A DNA stretch of 35,934 nucleotides from Undibacterium sp. (GCA_025359635.1 JANYFV010000074.1:1-35934), one strand, 5' to 3'. Shown: positions 9,446 to 17,735, numbered from the stretch's first letter. A program made the numbers and translations. Notes: generated by a model not told the origin, from the letters alone.

Positions 9446-9459
9446 TGAAAACGATTACA
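9446..9459 (-). promoter_or_regulatory. LacI-type operator upstream of TonB receptor gene
   Basis: The plus strand reads TGAAAACGATTACA, a pseudo-palindrome around a central CG that fits the LacI/CcpA-family pattern TGWAANCGNTNWCA. Its near edge is 44 bases from the receptor ATG, the same distance as for the beta-glucosidase operator. A TTGTCA hexamer (minus strand, 9465-9470) lies just upstream and may be the -35 element; no clear -10 is visible. Confidence 0.8.
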
Positions 9460-9531
9460 TTTATTGACAAAACCCTACTCGTATATAACTCTTCACCATC
9501 CACCCCTCCTTTTCCGACAATCTGCGCAATC

Positions 9532-10545
9532 TCAGCGTGTTTTTACGCCACACGAACTTCTAATCACTAACTCTGTCCGCAAAATATGCGGCACCACAAT
9601 TTCATCTGACTTTGTCATCTGCTGCTCTTCAATTTTGGAGACTAGGCATTGAAAAGCCAAACTACCCATTTCAGCAATGCGTACTCGCACTGTCGTTAAT
9701 GGTGGCGAGATAAAACGTGAAGTCGGAATATCATCGTAACCCACCAAGGCGATATCATTTGGCACTTTTAATCCGGCATCAGTCAAGGTAGATAAACAAC
9801 CGATTGCCATCATGTCATTCGCCGCAAAAATCGCATCCGGACGCACACGCATCGAGATAACCTGCGCCCCTACTTTCCACCCTGACTCTTCGGTAAAATC
9901 ACCGATCCAGACTTGCGGTTTTGCCTTAGGCACAAAATCCTTTAAAGCATCGCGATATCCACGTAAGCGCTCTTGTGCTTCAAAATTTTTCTCTGGTCCC
10001 GCGATCATCGCAATATTTTTATGCCCCTGCCCCACCAAATGCCGAACCATACTGTAAGCACCACCATAGTTATCGACAATAAACGACGGTAAGCTACTGT
10101 CTGCGATACGCGTATTCATCAATACTGCCGGCAAACCCAAGGGTAGCTTACTAGTCAAAAATTCTGAGTTCAAATGCGGTGACATCACCAACAATCCATC
10201 CACTCTTCCTGCCATTGCTTTAATTGCCGCTTCAGCCTCATGCACATCACCATGCGAACTAGAGACCAATAAATGAAAAGCCTTGCCTCTCGCTGCCTGA
10301 TCGATACCGCGTATCAATTCCGAAAAAAACTCTCCATGCAAATCTGGCAGTAATACACCTATCGTTTCGGTACGACGTGTGATCAAACTACGCGCAGCAT
10401 TTGACGGCACAAAACGCAATTCAGCTGCGATATTTTTAATCTTGAGTGCGGTCTCCGGCCTCACCTTTATATCGTCATTCAAAGCACGTGAAACGGTAGC
10501 AATCGACACCTTCGCCAGACGAGCAATATCCCGAATAGTTGTCAC
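9532..10545 (-). CDS. LacI-family transcriptional regulator of the glucan locus
   Basis: A 337-residue LacI/GalR regulator. The N-terminal helix-turn-helix is textbook (IRDIARLAKVSIATVSRALN, residues 4-23), followed by the hinge helix PSNAARSL and a periplasmic-binding-protein-like sensor domain (from IGVLLPDLHGEFF to about 325, with AIFAANDMMAIGCL and ALVGYDDIP). It lies between the beta-glucosidase and TonB receptor genes on the same strand. Four matching 14-bp operators stand upstream of this gene and of three other units of the locus, so it is the obvious regulator of them all, including itself. The inducer is presumably a short glucan or glucose derivative. Whether it represses or activates is not shown, though repression is typical and fits the operator just downstream of the -10 at the beta-glucosidase gene. 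Confidence 0.95.
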   Translation of the reverse strand: MTTIRDIARLAKVSIATVSRALNDDIKVRPETALKIKNIAAELRFVPSNAARSLITRRTETIGVLLPDLHGEFFSELIRGIDQAARGKAFHLLVSSSHGDVHEAEAAIKAMAGRVDGLLVMSPHLNSEFLTSKLPLGLPAVLMNTRIADSSLPSFIVDNYGGAYSMVRHLVGQGHKNIAMIAGPEKNFEAQERLRGYRDALKDFVPKAKPQVWIGDFTEESGWKVGAQVISMRVRPDAIFAANDMMAIGCLSTLTDAGLKVPNDIALVGYDDIPTSRFISPPLTTVRVRIAEMGSLAFQCLVSKIEEQQMTKSDEIVVPHILRTELVIRSSCGVKTR

Positions 10546-10605
10546 GCAATATTTCCCGTCGCCATCAAAAAATTTGCCTTACTTTGTTCCTGGCATTTCA
10601 CTAAG

Positions 10606-10653
10606 TTACTCCCTAAATTACTCACTGATTTTCTCCCCAAATTTCTCCGTATT
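10606..10653. repeat. degenerate 12-bp tandem repeat, four units, in lacI-type gene leader
   Basis: Four units begin exactly 12 bases apart at 10606, 10618, 10630 and 10642. They read TTACTCCCTAAA, TTACTCACTGAT, TTTCTCCCCAAA and TTTCTCCGTATT (consensus TTWCTCC + ACTAAA-like tail). On the regulator's sense strand each unit carries a GAG/GGAG core. The array lies between the operator at 10666-10679 and the regulator start. Function is unknown. Confidence 0.7.
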
Positions 10654-10665
10654 ACGACTTCAGAA

Positions 10666-10679
10666 GGTAACCGTTTTCA
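10666..10679 (-). promoter_or_regulatory. LacI-type operator in the regulator's own promoter region
   Basis: The minus strand reads TGAAAACGGTTACC, identical to the sites at 12168 and 12873 except for the last base. A TATAAA hexamer (minus strand, 10696-10701) lies 16 bases upstream and may be the -10. The site is 121 bases from the start codon, suggesting autoregulation. Confidence 0.7.
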
Positions 10680-10753
10680 TTTTGAAAGTAAACCATTTAT
10701 AGGGAACTACCATTGAACAGCTCATTTATGCGACAGTCTTTCATTTGAGAAAT

Positions 10754-12124
10754 TTATCCATAAAAAGGCATCGCTTGATTCAACACCTCACCTTTACTCG
10801 CAATTACTTTGGAGTAAAACCAGGCGCTCTCTTTCGGCGTTCTTTCCTGCGTCTCAAAATTAACGTGTACCAGACCAAAACGTTTGGAAAACCCGAGTGA
10901 CCATTCCAGATTATCCATAAATGACCAGGCAAAATAGCCTTTTAAGTTAACACCTTTTTCCATCGCCACATGCATTTCACGCAAATGCTTGTACAGATAA
11001 TTGACACGTAACGGATCAATCACTTTACCGTTCTCAGCGCGTGGCGCATCGTAGAATGCAGAGCCATTTTCTGTCACATATTGCGGTATATTTCCATAGC
11101 GATTTTTTACCCAGAGCAAGATCTCACTCAAACCTTCAGGAAATACTTCCCAACCGGTTTCGCTATAGGTCGCGCCAACTTGCTTTACGTAACCAGCCTT
11201 CACTGGCCATGCAGATTCTGAATGCTCGAATACACCACGGGTATAGTAATTAATACCGACAAAATCAATCGGCTGACGAATTAAATCAAAATCTTCAGCA
11301 GGCCAAATTGGCCACGCTTCGCCAAAAATCTCTGCCATCTCATCTGGATATTTTCCGAGAAAAACCGGATCGAGATATTGCCGGTTAAAATAAGCCTCAG
11401 TACGGGCAACAGCCGCCAAGTCTTCCGGCTTCTGTGACGCTGCATATTTAGGTTCAAGATTCACCACGATGCCAATTTCATGCTGGCCGACAGAACGATA
11501 TCTTTGCACCGCAGCGCCATGTGCACGCAAGAGATTATGCGAGGCGATAGGCGCTTCAAACAGATTACGATGGCCTGGTGCAAGCGCACCATGCAAATAA
11601 CCGCCATCGGTCACGACCCAAGGCTCATTCAATGTCGCCCAAAGCTTGACCCTGTCATCGAGTTTTCTGAACATCACTTCAGCGTAGTCGGCAAACCAAT
11701 CGGCGATATCGCGATTTAACCAACCACCTTGATCATCCAGTGCCGCCGGCAAATCCCAATGATAAAGAGTGGCATTTGGCGCGATGCCGTTTTCCAATAA
11801 ACAATCGACCAGGCGATCATAGAAACCCAGGCCTTTTTCATTGATCGCACCGCGCCCAGACGGCATGACGCGTGCCCAGTTAATGCTGAAGCGATAACCT
11901 TGCATGCCAAGCTGCTTCATCAAGGCCACATCGGTAGCATAGCGATTGTAATGATCACAAGCGACATCACCAGTATCACCGTTGACCATCATCCCCTTGG
12001 TACGAGTAAAGCGTTGCCAGATACTGGCACCCGCACCATCCGCCAAGGGCGATCCTTCTATCTGATAGGCCGATGTGGCGCTGCCCCATATAAAGTCTTC
12101 AGGGAATAGAATATTTGAACTCAT
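10754..12124 (-). CDS. GH1 family beta-glucosidase
   Basis: A 456-residue glycoside hydrolase family 1 enzyme, of usual length for bacterial members and without a signal peptide, so cytoplasmic. The N-terminal FIWGSATSAYQIEG motif is present. The acid/base glutamate is E167 in TLNEP, and the nucleophile is E352 in VTENG. The C-terminal substrate-site segment GYFAWSFMDNLEWSLGFSKRFGL is also intact in pattern. It retains configuration and releases glucose from beta-linked disaccharides or short oligosaccharides. An operator lies 44 bases upstream and a plausible promoter (TTCAAC, 18 bases, TATAAA) beyond it. It is the likely last step of the glucan route. GH1 members vary in linkage preference, so the exact sugar is not shown. 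Confidence 0.95.
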   Translation of the reverse strand: MSSNILFPEDFIWGSATSAYQIEGSPLADGAGASIWQRFTRTKGMMVNGDTGDVACDHYNRYATDVALMKQLGMQGYRFSINWARVMPSGRGAINEKGLGFYDRLVDCLLENGIAPNATLYHWDLPAALDDQGGWLNRDIADWFADYAEVMFRKLDDRVKLWATLNEPWVVTDGGYLHGALAPGHRNLFEAPIASHNLLRAHGAAVQRYRSVGQHEIGIVVNLEPKYAASQKPEDLAAVARTEAYFNRQYLDPVFLGKYPDEMAEIFGEAWPIWPAEDFDLIRQPIDFVGINYYTRGVFEHSESAWPVKAGYVKQVGATYSETGWEVFPEGLSEILLWVKNRYGNIPQYVTENGSAFYDAPRAENGKVIDPLRVNYLYKHLREMHVAMEKGVNLKGYFAWSFMDNLEWSLGFSKRFGLVHVNFETQERTPKESAWFYSKVIASKGEVLNQAMPFYG

Positions 12125-12167
12125 ATCGTGTTAATCCTTTTTGCCACAGCTTAAATTTCTGAATAAA

Positions 12168-12181
12168 TGAAAACGGTTACA
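12168..12181 (-). promoter_or_regulatory. LacI-type operator upstream of beta-glucosidase gene
   Basis: The plus strand reads TGAAAACGGTTACA, the same 14 bases as the site at 12873. Its near edge is 44 bases from the beta-glucosidase ATG. It sits directly downstream of the predicted -10, where a bound repressor would block initiation. Confidence 0.82.
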
Positions 12182-12182
12182 T

Positions 12183-12212
12183 TTTATATCTGAGAAAATA
12201 TTTTGTGTTGAA
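12183..12212 (-). promoter_or_regulatory. candidate promoter of the beta-glucosidase gene
   Basis: On the minus strand TTCAAC (12207-12212) is followed after 18 bases by TATAAA (12183-12188). The LacI-type operator abuts the -10. Moderate match to a sigma-70 promoter. Confidence 0.5.
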
Positions 12213-12351
12213 AATTTTATCCTTTCATTCGTTTTCTCAAAAACGCAACACTAATACACAATGTCCTGACGATGCCACGTACAACCAAGACAATTTGGAC
12301 ACTTAACAATAACGATTAATCAATATATAAAGCCACTGTAAAAATGTTTTT

Positions 12352-12747
12352 TTAACTGAGCAACAATTGTCCAGCGATAGTTAGTTGAGCGGCAAACCCG
12401 GCAATAAAAGCAAGTGTCCGTATCCATGGAATGGCGAACGTGTACGCCAATGCGTGAATGATCCTGGCAAAAAAATAGGCCATGCACGCTATCGCCGTGT
12501 TTGTGTTTGTTAAGCCCTGGGCATTGGCAACGAGTACCAGGGTCGCAAATACAAGCAGATTTTCAACCGCATTTGCATGCGCCTTCATCAAGCGCCGCGA
12601 CCAATCCGACTGAGGCTTGGGGTCTACTGGGTAGCCAACAGCACTAAGCAAACCACGAATAATAACCCGGTCAAGCACATACGGCACCCACAAAATTGCA
12701 GTGAACACAGTCACATATGTGAGGTACAAGAGTTCTATTTTCATCAT
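12352..12747 (-). CDS. MAPEG-family membrane protein
   Basis: A 131-residue protein of the MAPEG family (membrane-associated proteins in eicosanoid and glutathione metabolism; PF01124) with four predicted membrane segments. The hallmark region RLMKAHANAVENLLVFATLVL in mid-protein and ARIIHALAYTF further on are typical. The chosen start is the ATG at 12747, which has AGAAAG a few bases upstream; an earlier ATG at 12771 is in frame but less well placed. Bacterial members include glutathione-transferase-like proteins, but many are uncharacterised. It lies between the beta-glucosidase and ATPase genes of the sugar locus and has no obvious link to sugar metabolism. It is likely a bystander, although the operator at 12873-12886 is also upstream of it. 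Confidence 0.9.
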   Translation of the reverse strand: MMKIELLYLTYVTVFTAILWVPYVLDRVIIRGLLSAVGYPVDPKPQSDWSRRLMKAHANAVENLLVFATLVLVANAQGLTNTNTAIACMAYFFARIIHALAYTFAIPWIRTLAFIAGFAAQLTIAGQLLLS

Positions 12748-12872
12748 TTTCTTTCTAGGATTAAGGTGCAATTGAAGTTAAAGGCATTTGCATCGGACCT
12801 TGTCTTGCCTGACACATGATCAACAAATGGAAATGACTGGTATTTGATAAAGCTCAAAAAAATACAGTGAAA

Positions 12873-12886
12873 TGAAAACGGTTACA
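12873..12886 (+). promoter_or_regulatory. LacI-type operator upstream of the ABC ATPase gene
   Basis: TGAAAACGGTTACA, identical to the beta-glucosidase site. It is 99 bases from the ATPase start and in the divergent region shared with the MAPEG gene. It links the distant ATPase to the permease operon through one regulator. Confidence 0.8.
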
Positions 12887-12985
12887 TGCTATCTTTATTA
12901 CAAAGCCTTGCCTACAAAAATTTTTAAAATAATGATTAAGTGTAGCCGGATGTAAAAATACAACGCGACAAAATAAGGAAAAATA

Positions 12986-14110
12986 GTGATTAAAGTGAGA
13001 CTAAACAAAGTACAAAAAACCTATGAAAACGGATACTGCGCAGTCGTCGATGCTAGTTTCGAGATCCAGGAAAAAGAACTGTTAGTGTTGGTAGGTCCAT
13101 CAGGTTGCGGTAAATCGACGCTATTAAGGATGATTGCTGGTTTAGAGTCAGTCTCATCCGGAACCATAGAAATTGATGGCAGAATAGTCAACGACATCGA
13201 TGCCAAAGACCGCGATATTGCTATGGTTTTTCAGAGCTATGCGCTGTACCCGCATATGACTGTGGCTGAAAATCTGGCCTTCAGTTTGCAGTTGCGAAAA
13301 CTGTCAAAAAAAGAAATCGATGAAAAGGTTGCCAGCACTGCAGAAACTTTAGGTCTGCAAGATTTAATGGGGAGGAGACCCGCCCAATTATCTGGCGGGC
13401 AACGCCAACGTGTTGCACTTGGTCGCGCGCTTATTCGCAAACCCTCCGTTTTCCTATTGGACGAACCTTTATCGAACCTTGATGCAAAACTCAGAATGTC
13501 AATGCGCATCGAAATTGCACGATTGCATCGCCAATTAGAGGCAACGATGATTTACGTCACCCACGATCAGATTGAAGCCATGACCTTGGGGCAGCGCATT
13601 GTGGTTTTCCAAAGTGGCCGCATTCAACAGATCGATACACCGATGCAGTTATATACCAAACCCTGTAACGTATTTGTCGCCGGTTTTCTAGGAAGCCCTT
13701 CGATGAATTTTTTCCACGGAACACTCATCGAGGACGCCAACGATAGCACTCGCTATGCACTGGATCTAGGTAAAGTTCACCTACCCTTGCATGGCCTTGC
13801 CGTACAAAATAGCGCCTTATCGAACTATCTGAATCGCCCCATCATTTTAGGTGTACGTCCAGAGGATTTATTATTGCATCATCAATTGCAGCAAGATAAA
13901 ACCTACCAATCTGTCAGCATGAATCTGGACGCAGTAGAACCCATAGGTAATGAGATTTTTTTACATCTTCGCTATGCGAATCAGGATGTCGTGTCACGCG
14001 TCCCGCCTGATCAAGTACCGGTCACGGGTAAAAATATTATCCTGCACTATGCATTAGATAAACTGCATTTTTTTCAATCTGACGGAGATTCAGAACGCAT
14101 TCATTTTTAA
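12986..14110 (+). CDS. sugar ABC transporter ATP-binding protein, MsmK/UgpC type
   Basis: A 374-residue ATPase of the MalK/UgpC/MsmK group. Walker A is at 37-45 (GPSGCGKST), the Q-loop in VFQSYALYPHMT, the signature LSGGQ at 135-139 and Walker B near 155-160 (VFLLDE). The C-terminal third is the TOBE/OB-fold regulatory domain (GVRPEDLLL). It starts with GTG at 12986, with TAAGGAA 5 bases upstream. The binding protein and permeases of the locus lack an adjacent ATPase, and this gene has the same operator upstream, so it is most likely their energiser, though shared ATPases can serve several importers. Its divergent position away from the permeases is unusual but known for MsmK-like proteins. 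Confidence 0.93.
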   Translation: MIKVRLNKVQKTYENGYCAVVDASFEIQEKELLVLVGPSGCGKSTLLRMIAGLESVSSGTIEIDGRIVNDIDAKDRDIAMVFQSYALYPHMTVAENLAFSLQLRKLSKKEIDEKVASTAETLGLQDLMGRRPAQLSGGQRQRVALGRALIRKPSVFLLDEPLSNLDAKLRMSMRIEIARLHRQLEATMIYVTHDQIEAMTLGQRIVVFQSGRIQQIDTPMQLYTKPCNVFVAGFLGSPSMNFFHGTLIEDANDSTRYALDLGKVHLPLHGLAVQNSALSNYLNRPIILGVRPEDLLLHHQLQQDKTYQSVSMNLDAVEPIGNEIFLHLRYANQDVVSRVPPDQVPVTGKNIILHYALDKLHFFQSDGDSERIHF

Positions 14111-14215
14111 TTAAATATTCCACGGATAGACCATCTATGAATGTCGTAACGTAATGGTTCAATATCGAAACCTATAAATTAAATCAACTGTTGGTTGATG
14201 GCGATTCTGTATATT

Positions 14216-14254
14216 AAAAAAGCACGATGGAGTTTTCTTCAAGGTGCTTTTTTT
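14216..14254. terminator. bidirectional terminator between ATPase and acyl-CoA dehydrogenase genes
   Basis: A stem of AAAAAAGCAC (14216-14225) and GTGCTTTTTT (14244-14253) with an 18-base loop has T-runs in both directions. It lies between convergent genes. Confidence 0.75.
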
Positions 14255-14265
14255 GACGACTAATG

Positions 14266-15489
14266 TCACTTTGTCTTATATTTTTTCAACTCCATCTTAC
14301 CGATTTGATTGCGGTGCACTTCATCCGGACCATCGGCCAGGCGCAAGGTACGCGCCTGTGCATAGCTATATGCCAGGCCAAAATCATTCGATACGCCAGC
14401 GCCGCCATGCGCCTGTATCGCCCAATCGATCACAGTGCAGGCCATCGTTGGCGCGGCGACTTTAATCATCGCGATTTCTTTGGCTGCCGCTTTATTTCCA
14501 ACGGTATCCATCATCTGCGCGGCATTGAGCACCAGCAAACGCGATTGGTCTATCATGATGCGCGAATTGGCGATGCGCTCTAGTGTTACGCCCTGCTCCG
14601 CCACTGGCTTGCCAAACGCGACACGGCTTAAAGTGCGTTTGCACATGTCTTCCAATGCGCGCTCTGCCAGGCCGATCAAACGCATGCAGTGATGGATGCG
14701 GCCAGGTCCAAGGCGACCCTGGGCGATTTCAAATCCACGGCCTTCTCCCAGTAAAATATTCGACGCCGGTACGCGTACGTTCTCAAACAAGACTTCACCA
14801 TGGCCGTGCGGTGCATCGTCGTAGCCGAATACCGGCAAGGCGCGCAAAATCGTCACACCCTTGGTATCACGCGGCACGATAATCATCGATTGCTGCTGAT
14901 GCCGATTGGCGTTGGTGGGATCGCTCTTACCCATAAAGATAAATACTTTACAGCGCGGGTCGTTTGCTCCAGACGACCACCACTTGCGGCCATTCACCAC
15001 GTATTCATCACCATCACGCACGATGGAGGCTTCAATATTCGTTGCATCTGAGGAGGCGACTGCTGGCTCGGTCATGGCGAAGCAAGAACGTATCTCGCCA
15101 TTCAGTAAAGGCTTGAGCCATTTTTCCTGATGTTCCGGCGTACCATAACGTGCGAACACTTCCATGTTGCCGGTATCGGGTGCGGCACAGTTGAACACCT
15201 CGGCCGACCATAAAGAGCGCCCCATGATTTCGCATAGTGGAGCGTATTCAAGATTGGTCAACCCTGCGCCGTGGCTAGATTCTGGCAAGAACAAATTCCA
15301 CAGATCAGCAGCACGGGCTTTTTCTTTGAGCTGCTCAACTATTTTTGTCGGTATCCAGGCATTGCCCGCCTTACGGTTGGCTTCGATTTCGCCATAAAAT
15401 ACTTTTTCATTGGGATAAATATGTTCGTCCATGAAAGCGATCAAACGTGCCTGCAAGGCGATAACTTTGGGGCTGTATTGAAAATCCAT
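14266..15489 (-). CDS. acyl-CoA dehydrogenase family protein
   Basis: A 407-residue flavoprotein of the acyl-CoA dehydrogenase family, close in style to ACAD10/11-type and 'acyl-CoA dehydrogenase-like' proteins of Burkholderiales. The N-terminal helical domain covers about 1-125. The FAD/substrate segment [18 protein letters not shown] and a GRKWWSSGA stretch are in the middle domain. The C-terminal helical domain has [18 protein letters not shown] and [11 protein letters not shown]. It oxidises an acyl-CoA at the alpha-beta bond and passes electrons to ETF. It is followed upstream on the same strand by the histidine phosphatase gene, 36 bases away, and the two may form an operon. The chain-length or branched-substrate preference cannot be read from the sequence. 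Confidence 0.93.
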   Translation of the reverse strand: MDFQYSPKVIALQARLIAFMDEHIYPNEKVFYGEIEANRKAGNAWIPTKIVEQLKEKARAADLWNLFLPESSHGAGLTNLEYAPLCEIMGRSLWSAEVFNCAAPDTGNMEVFARYGTPEHQEKWLKPLLNGEIRSCFAMTEPAVASSDATNIEASIVRDGDEYVVNGRKWWSSGANDPRCKVFIFMGKSDPTNANRHQQQSMIIVPRDTKGVTILRALPVFGYDDAPHGHGEVLFENVRVPASNILLGEGRGFEIAQGRLGPGRIHHCMRLIGLAERALEDMCKRTLSRVAFGKPVAEQGVTLERIANSRIMIDQSRLLVLNAAQMMDTVGNKAAAKEIAMIKVAAPTMACTVIDWAIQAHGGAGVSNDFGLAYSYAQARTLRLADGPDEVHRNQIGKMELKKYKTK

Positions 15490-15525
15490 TTTATGTTTCC
15501 TGGGTTAGATAAATTTTTGAAAAAA

Positions 15526-16263
15526 CTAAACGTAGCTAATAAGCTCTGGCTGATTGAGTTGCTCCAGATGTGAAAAATTATTCAGATACGCCAGAGCCAT
15601 TCGCGCTGGCTTTTCCGTTGATTCTGCAGGCTGCAAATGAAAGCGCGTAACAGCACTATTCACCAGCGACCAGTTGAGTTCAGCAAAGCGCGTATCAGGG
15701 AAACCCAACACATGCTGACACAGCGCCGAGATGGTGCCGCCTGAGGTAAAGATCACGATGTTTTTAGCTGGTTCAGGATCAGCGATCTGACGCACCAAGG
15801 CTGCGACACAACGTATTCGAAACGTCTGCCAGGTCTCGGTATATTCATGATCAAACAAGCCTGACATCCAGCGCGCTATCGCTTGCGAAAAAATATCTTG
15901 GAATGCCTGTTTGCCATTGGGCGTATTCATCAAAAATCGCTTCACTTCAGCGGGGTCGTCGAAGGCAGGAACATGCCTGGCCAGCACTTCGTGATGATTG
16001 TATTCATTAAAGCCAAAATCGCTGTGCCAATTCGCGGTATTGAGCTGACTTTCAGACTGGCCTTGCAATTGGCCGATGCAGGCGCGCGCGGTTTGCAGAT
16101 GTCTTTGCAACTTACCGGTGACTACCCGTGATACCGACAAATCACGTGCCGCCCACCAACGTCCTAAATGTTGGGCCTGCAGAGTTCCAAGATCTGACAA
16201 CTGATCGTAATTCTGGCTACCGAAAGAAGCCTGACCATGTCGAACCAGATAAATTTGCGCCAT
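15526..16263 (-). CDS. histidine phosphatase family protein (phosphoglycerate mutase-like)
   Basis: A 245-residue branch of the histidine phosphatase superfamily. The catalytic RHG motif is at residues 8-10 (LVRHGQASFG), giving the phospho-acceptor His9. The second histidine region is NIVIFTSGGTISAL, in which the usual His is replaced by the Ser-Gly-Gly run; related proteins of this type are common beside acyl-CoA dehydrogenases and phosphotransferases in Burkholderiales. Substrate is unknown. It is upstream of the acyl-CoA dehydrogenase gene and divergent from the LysR gene, whose product may control both. The motif change could alter catalysis and deserves an alignment. Confidence 0.88.
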   Translation of the reverse strand: MAQIYLVRHGQASFGSQNYDQLSDLGTLQAQHLGRWWAARDLSVSRVVTGKLQRHLQTARACIGQLQGQSESQLNTANWHSDFGFNEYNHHEVLARHVPAFDDPAEVKRFLMNTPNGKQAFQDIFSQAIARWMSGLFDHEYTETWQTFRIRCVAALVRQIADPEPAKNIVIFTSGGTISALCQHVLGFPDTRFAELNWSLVNSAVTRFHLQPAESTEKPARMALAYLNNFSHLEQLNQPELISYV

Positions 16264-16312
16264 TGTTGATGCCTCTAAAAAATCTCTGATGAACTCAGTG
16301 TAAAGCTCGCGT

Positions 16313-16347
16313 TATAATTTATCAAATGAATAGTTATTATCATTCTC
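16313..16347 (+). promoter_or_regulatory. divergent promoter region with Fur-like box
   Basis: TATAAT at 16313-16318 (plus strand) is a good -10 for the LysR gene starting at 16358. Right behind it, 16328-16347 reads GAGAATGATAATAACTATTC on the minus strand, close to the Fur consensus of three GATAAT-like hexamers. No convincing -35 was found. A LysR-type T-N11-A site could also overlap. Confidence 0.4.
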
Positions 16348-16357
16348 AATTAATTTT

Positions 16358-17272
16358 ATGCATATATCTCAAGTCGATTTAAATCTTTTTACGGTATTCG
16401 ATGCCATCTATACTGAAGGCAGTGTCACTCGTGCCAGCCAGCAATTGCACCTGACGCAACCGGCTATCAGCCATGCGCTGGCGCGCCTGCGTTTGATTTT
16501 TGATGATCCCCTATTCGTGCGTCAAGGGCATGCCATGGTATCGACACCTTTGGCGCGCAGCATCATCGAACCGGTGCGTGCGGCCTTGCGCGGTTTGGAA
16601 GTGACTTTGGCCGATGCCGGCAAGTTTGATCCCACTCAGGCGAGCAAACAATTTAATCTCGCCCTGCGTGATGTGCTGGAATCCACTGTTTTGCCACCTT
16701 TACTGAAAAGCATTACCCAACAGGCGCCACATATCAATCTGGCGGCGATCCAGGTTGAAAGAAGAGAGTTGGTAAGTGAGTTGGCAGCAGGTACGATCGA
16801 TCTCGCCATTGATATGCTGTTGCCTTTACCAAACGATATACAGCGGCAAAAAATTGTGCAGGACACCACCGTTGTCATTGCCCGCAAAGGACACCCGTCC
16901 ATCAAAAATAAAACCAAACTGGATCTGAATACGTATTTAAAAGCGGAACATATCCTGGCAAGTTCAAGACGCAAAGGCATGGGTCTGGAAGATTTCGAAT
17001 TGAGTCGTTTGGGCCTGCAACGCCGCATCCGCTTACGATGTCAGCACTATTTTGCGGCGTGTCGTGTCGTCAGCCAGACGGATTTACTACTGACCATGCC
17101 CGAGCGCTACGCGCGTATCGCCAATGAACAGTTCAACAATCAGATACTGGCGCTACCTTTGCCTATGCCGTCTTGGGATGTGTATTTGTACTGGCATCAA
17201 AACGTAGAAAATGATCCAGCGAATCGCTGGCTACGCGAACAAGTCACGCAAGCATTCTTGATAAAACTATAG
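16358..17272 (+). CDS. LysR-family transcriptional regulator
   Basis: A 304-residue LysR regulator. The winged helix-turn-helix at about 5-64 is standard (GSVTRASQQLHLTQPAISHALARLR), followed by the linker helix and a periplasmic-binding-like effector domain from about residue 95. It is transcribed away from the histidine phosphatase and acyl-CoA dehydrogenase pair across a 94-base spacer, the usual arrangement for a LysR regulator and its targets. It ends 5 bases from the convergent DUF3579 gene. The effector is not identifiable. A Fur-like box sits in its promoter. Confidence 0.95.
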   Translation: MHISQVDLNLFTVFDAIYTEGSVTRASQQLHLTQPAISHALARLRLIFDDPLFVRQGHAMVSTPLARSIIEPVRAALRGLEVTLADAGKFDPTQASKQFNLALRDVLESTVLPPLLKSITQQAPHINLAAIQVERRELVSELAAGTIDLAIDMLLPLPNDIQRQKIVQDTTVVIARKGHPSIKNKTKLDLNTYLKAEHILASSRRKGMGLEDFELSRLGLQRRIRLRCQHYFAACRVVSQTDLLLTMPERYARIANEQFNNQILALPLPMPSWDVYLYWHQNVENDPANRWLREQVTQAFLIKL

Positions 17273-17277
17273 GAAAT

Positions 17278-17625
17278 TTATTTATCCGCTTGATTCACTG
17301 CAGCAAGATCAGGCAATAAACATGCATCGATGATTTGCAAATCATTGTCTTTGGCAAAACTCAACACAAAGTGATACGCCAAGGGCTCTATCTCACGCAA
17401 AGCTTCATTCACCACCACAGAACGTACGCCATTTAGCAACAATGGGCACACATAAGGTGAGTAAACCAAATGCGCATTTCTACCTGCGTCAGGGCGAAAA
17501 ATGGACATGGCACCACACAGGCGTTCAGCCCAATCGCTAGGGCGAAACTGTTTGCCATCACTGGTAAGGCCGTGAATAAAAAATTCACGTTTTGGTGTCG
17601 AATTATTTTTAATAGTATCAGCCAT
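17278..17625 (-). CDS. DUF3579 domain-containing protein
   Basis: A small cytoplasmic protein of the DUF3579 (PF12112) family, found widely in betaproteobacteria. The pattern REFFIHGLTSDGKQFRPSDW, then ERLCGAMSIFRPD and LREIEPLAYHFVLSFAKDN is characteristic. The ATG at 17625 gives 115 residues, near the family's usual length; an earlier in-frame ATG at 17667 adds 14 residues without family similarity. Its function is unknown. It converges with the LysR gene with a 5-base gap and seems to be a single-gene unit. Confidence 0.88.
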   Translation of the reverse strand: MADTIKNNSTPKREFFIHGLTSDGKQFRPSDWAERLCGAMSIFRPDAGRNAHLVYSPYVCPLLLNGVRSVVVNEALREIEPLAYHFVLSFAKDNDLQIIDACLLPDLAAVNQADK

Positions 17626-17735
17626 GTGATCGGCTTGCCCTGAAGCTAAAAAACACGATAAACGCAAAAATGATCAGCAAGTACCCCCTGCGCCAAGCTT
17701 TAAAGTACTTATGTATTATATCTTATAGAAGACTC

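Noticed and set aside
10379-10702. A plus-strand frame with a tetrapeptide-like repeat (SYSL, NYSL, IFSP, NFSV)
   Set aside because: The repeat is only the reading of the 12-bp DNA array; the frame overlaps the LacI gene and lacks a ribosome site.
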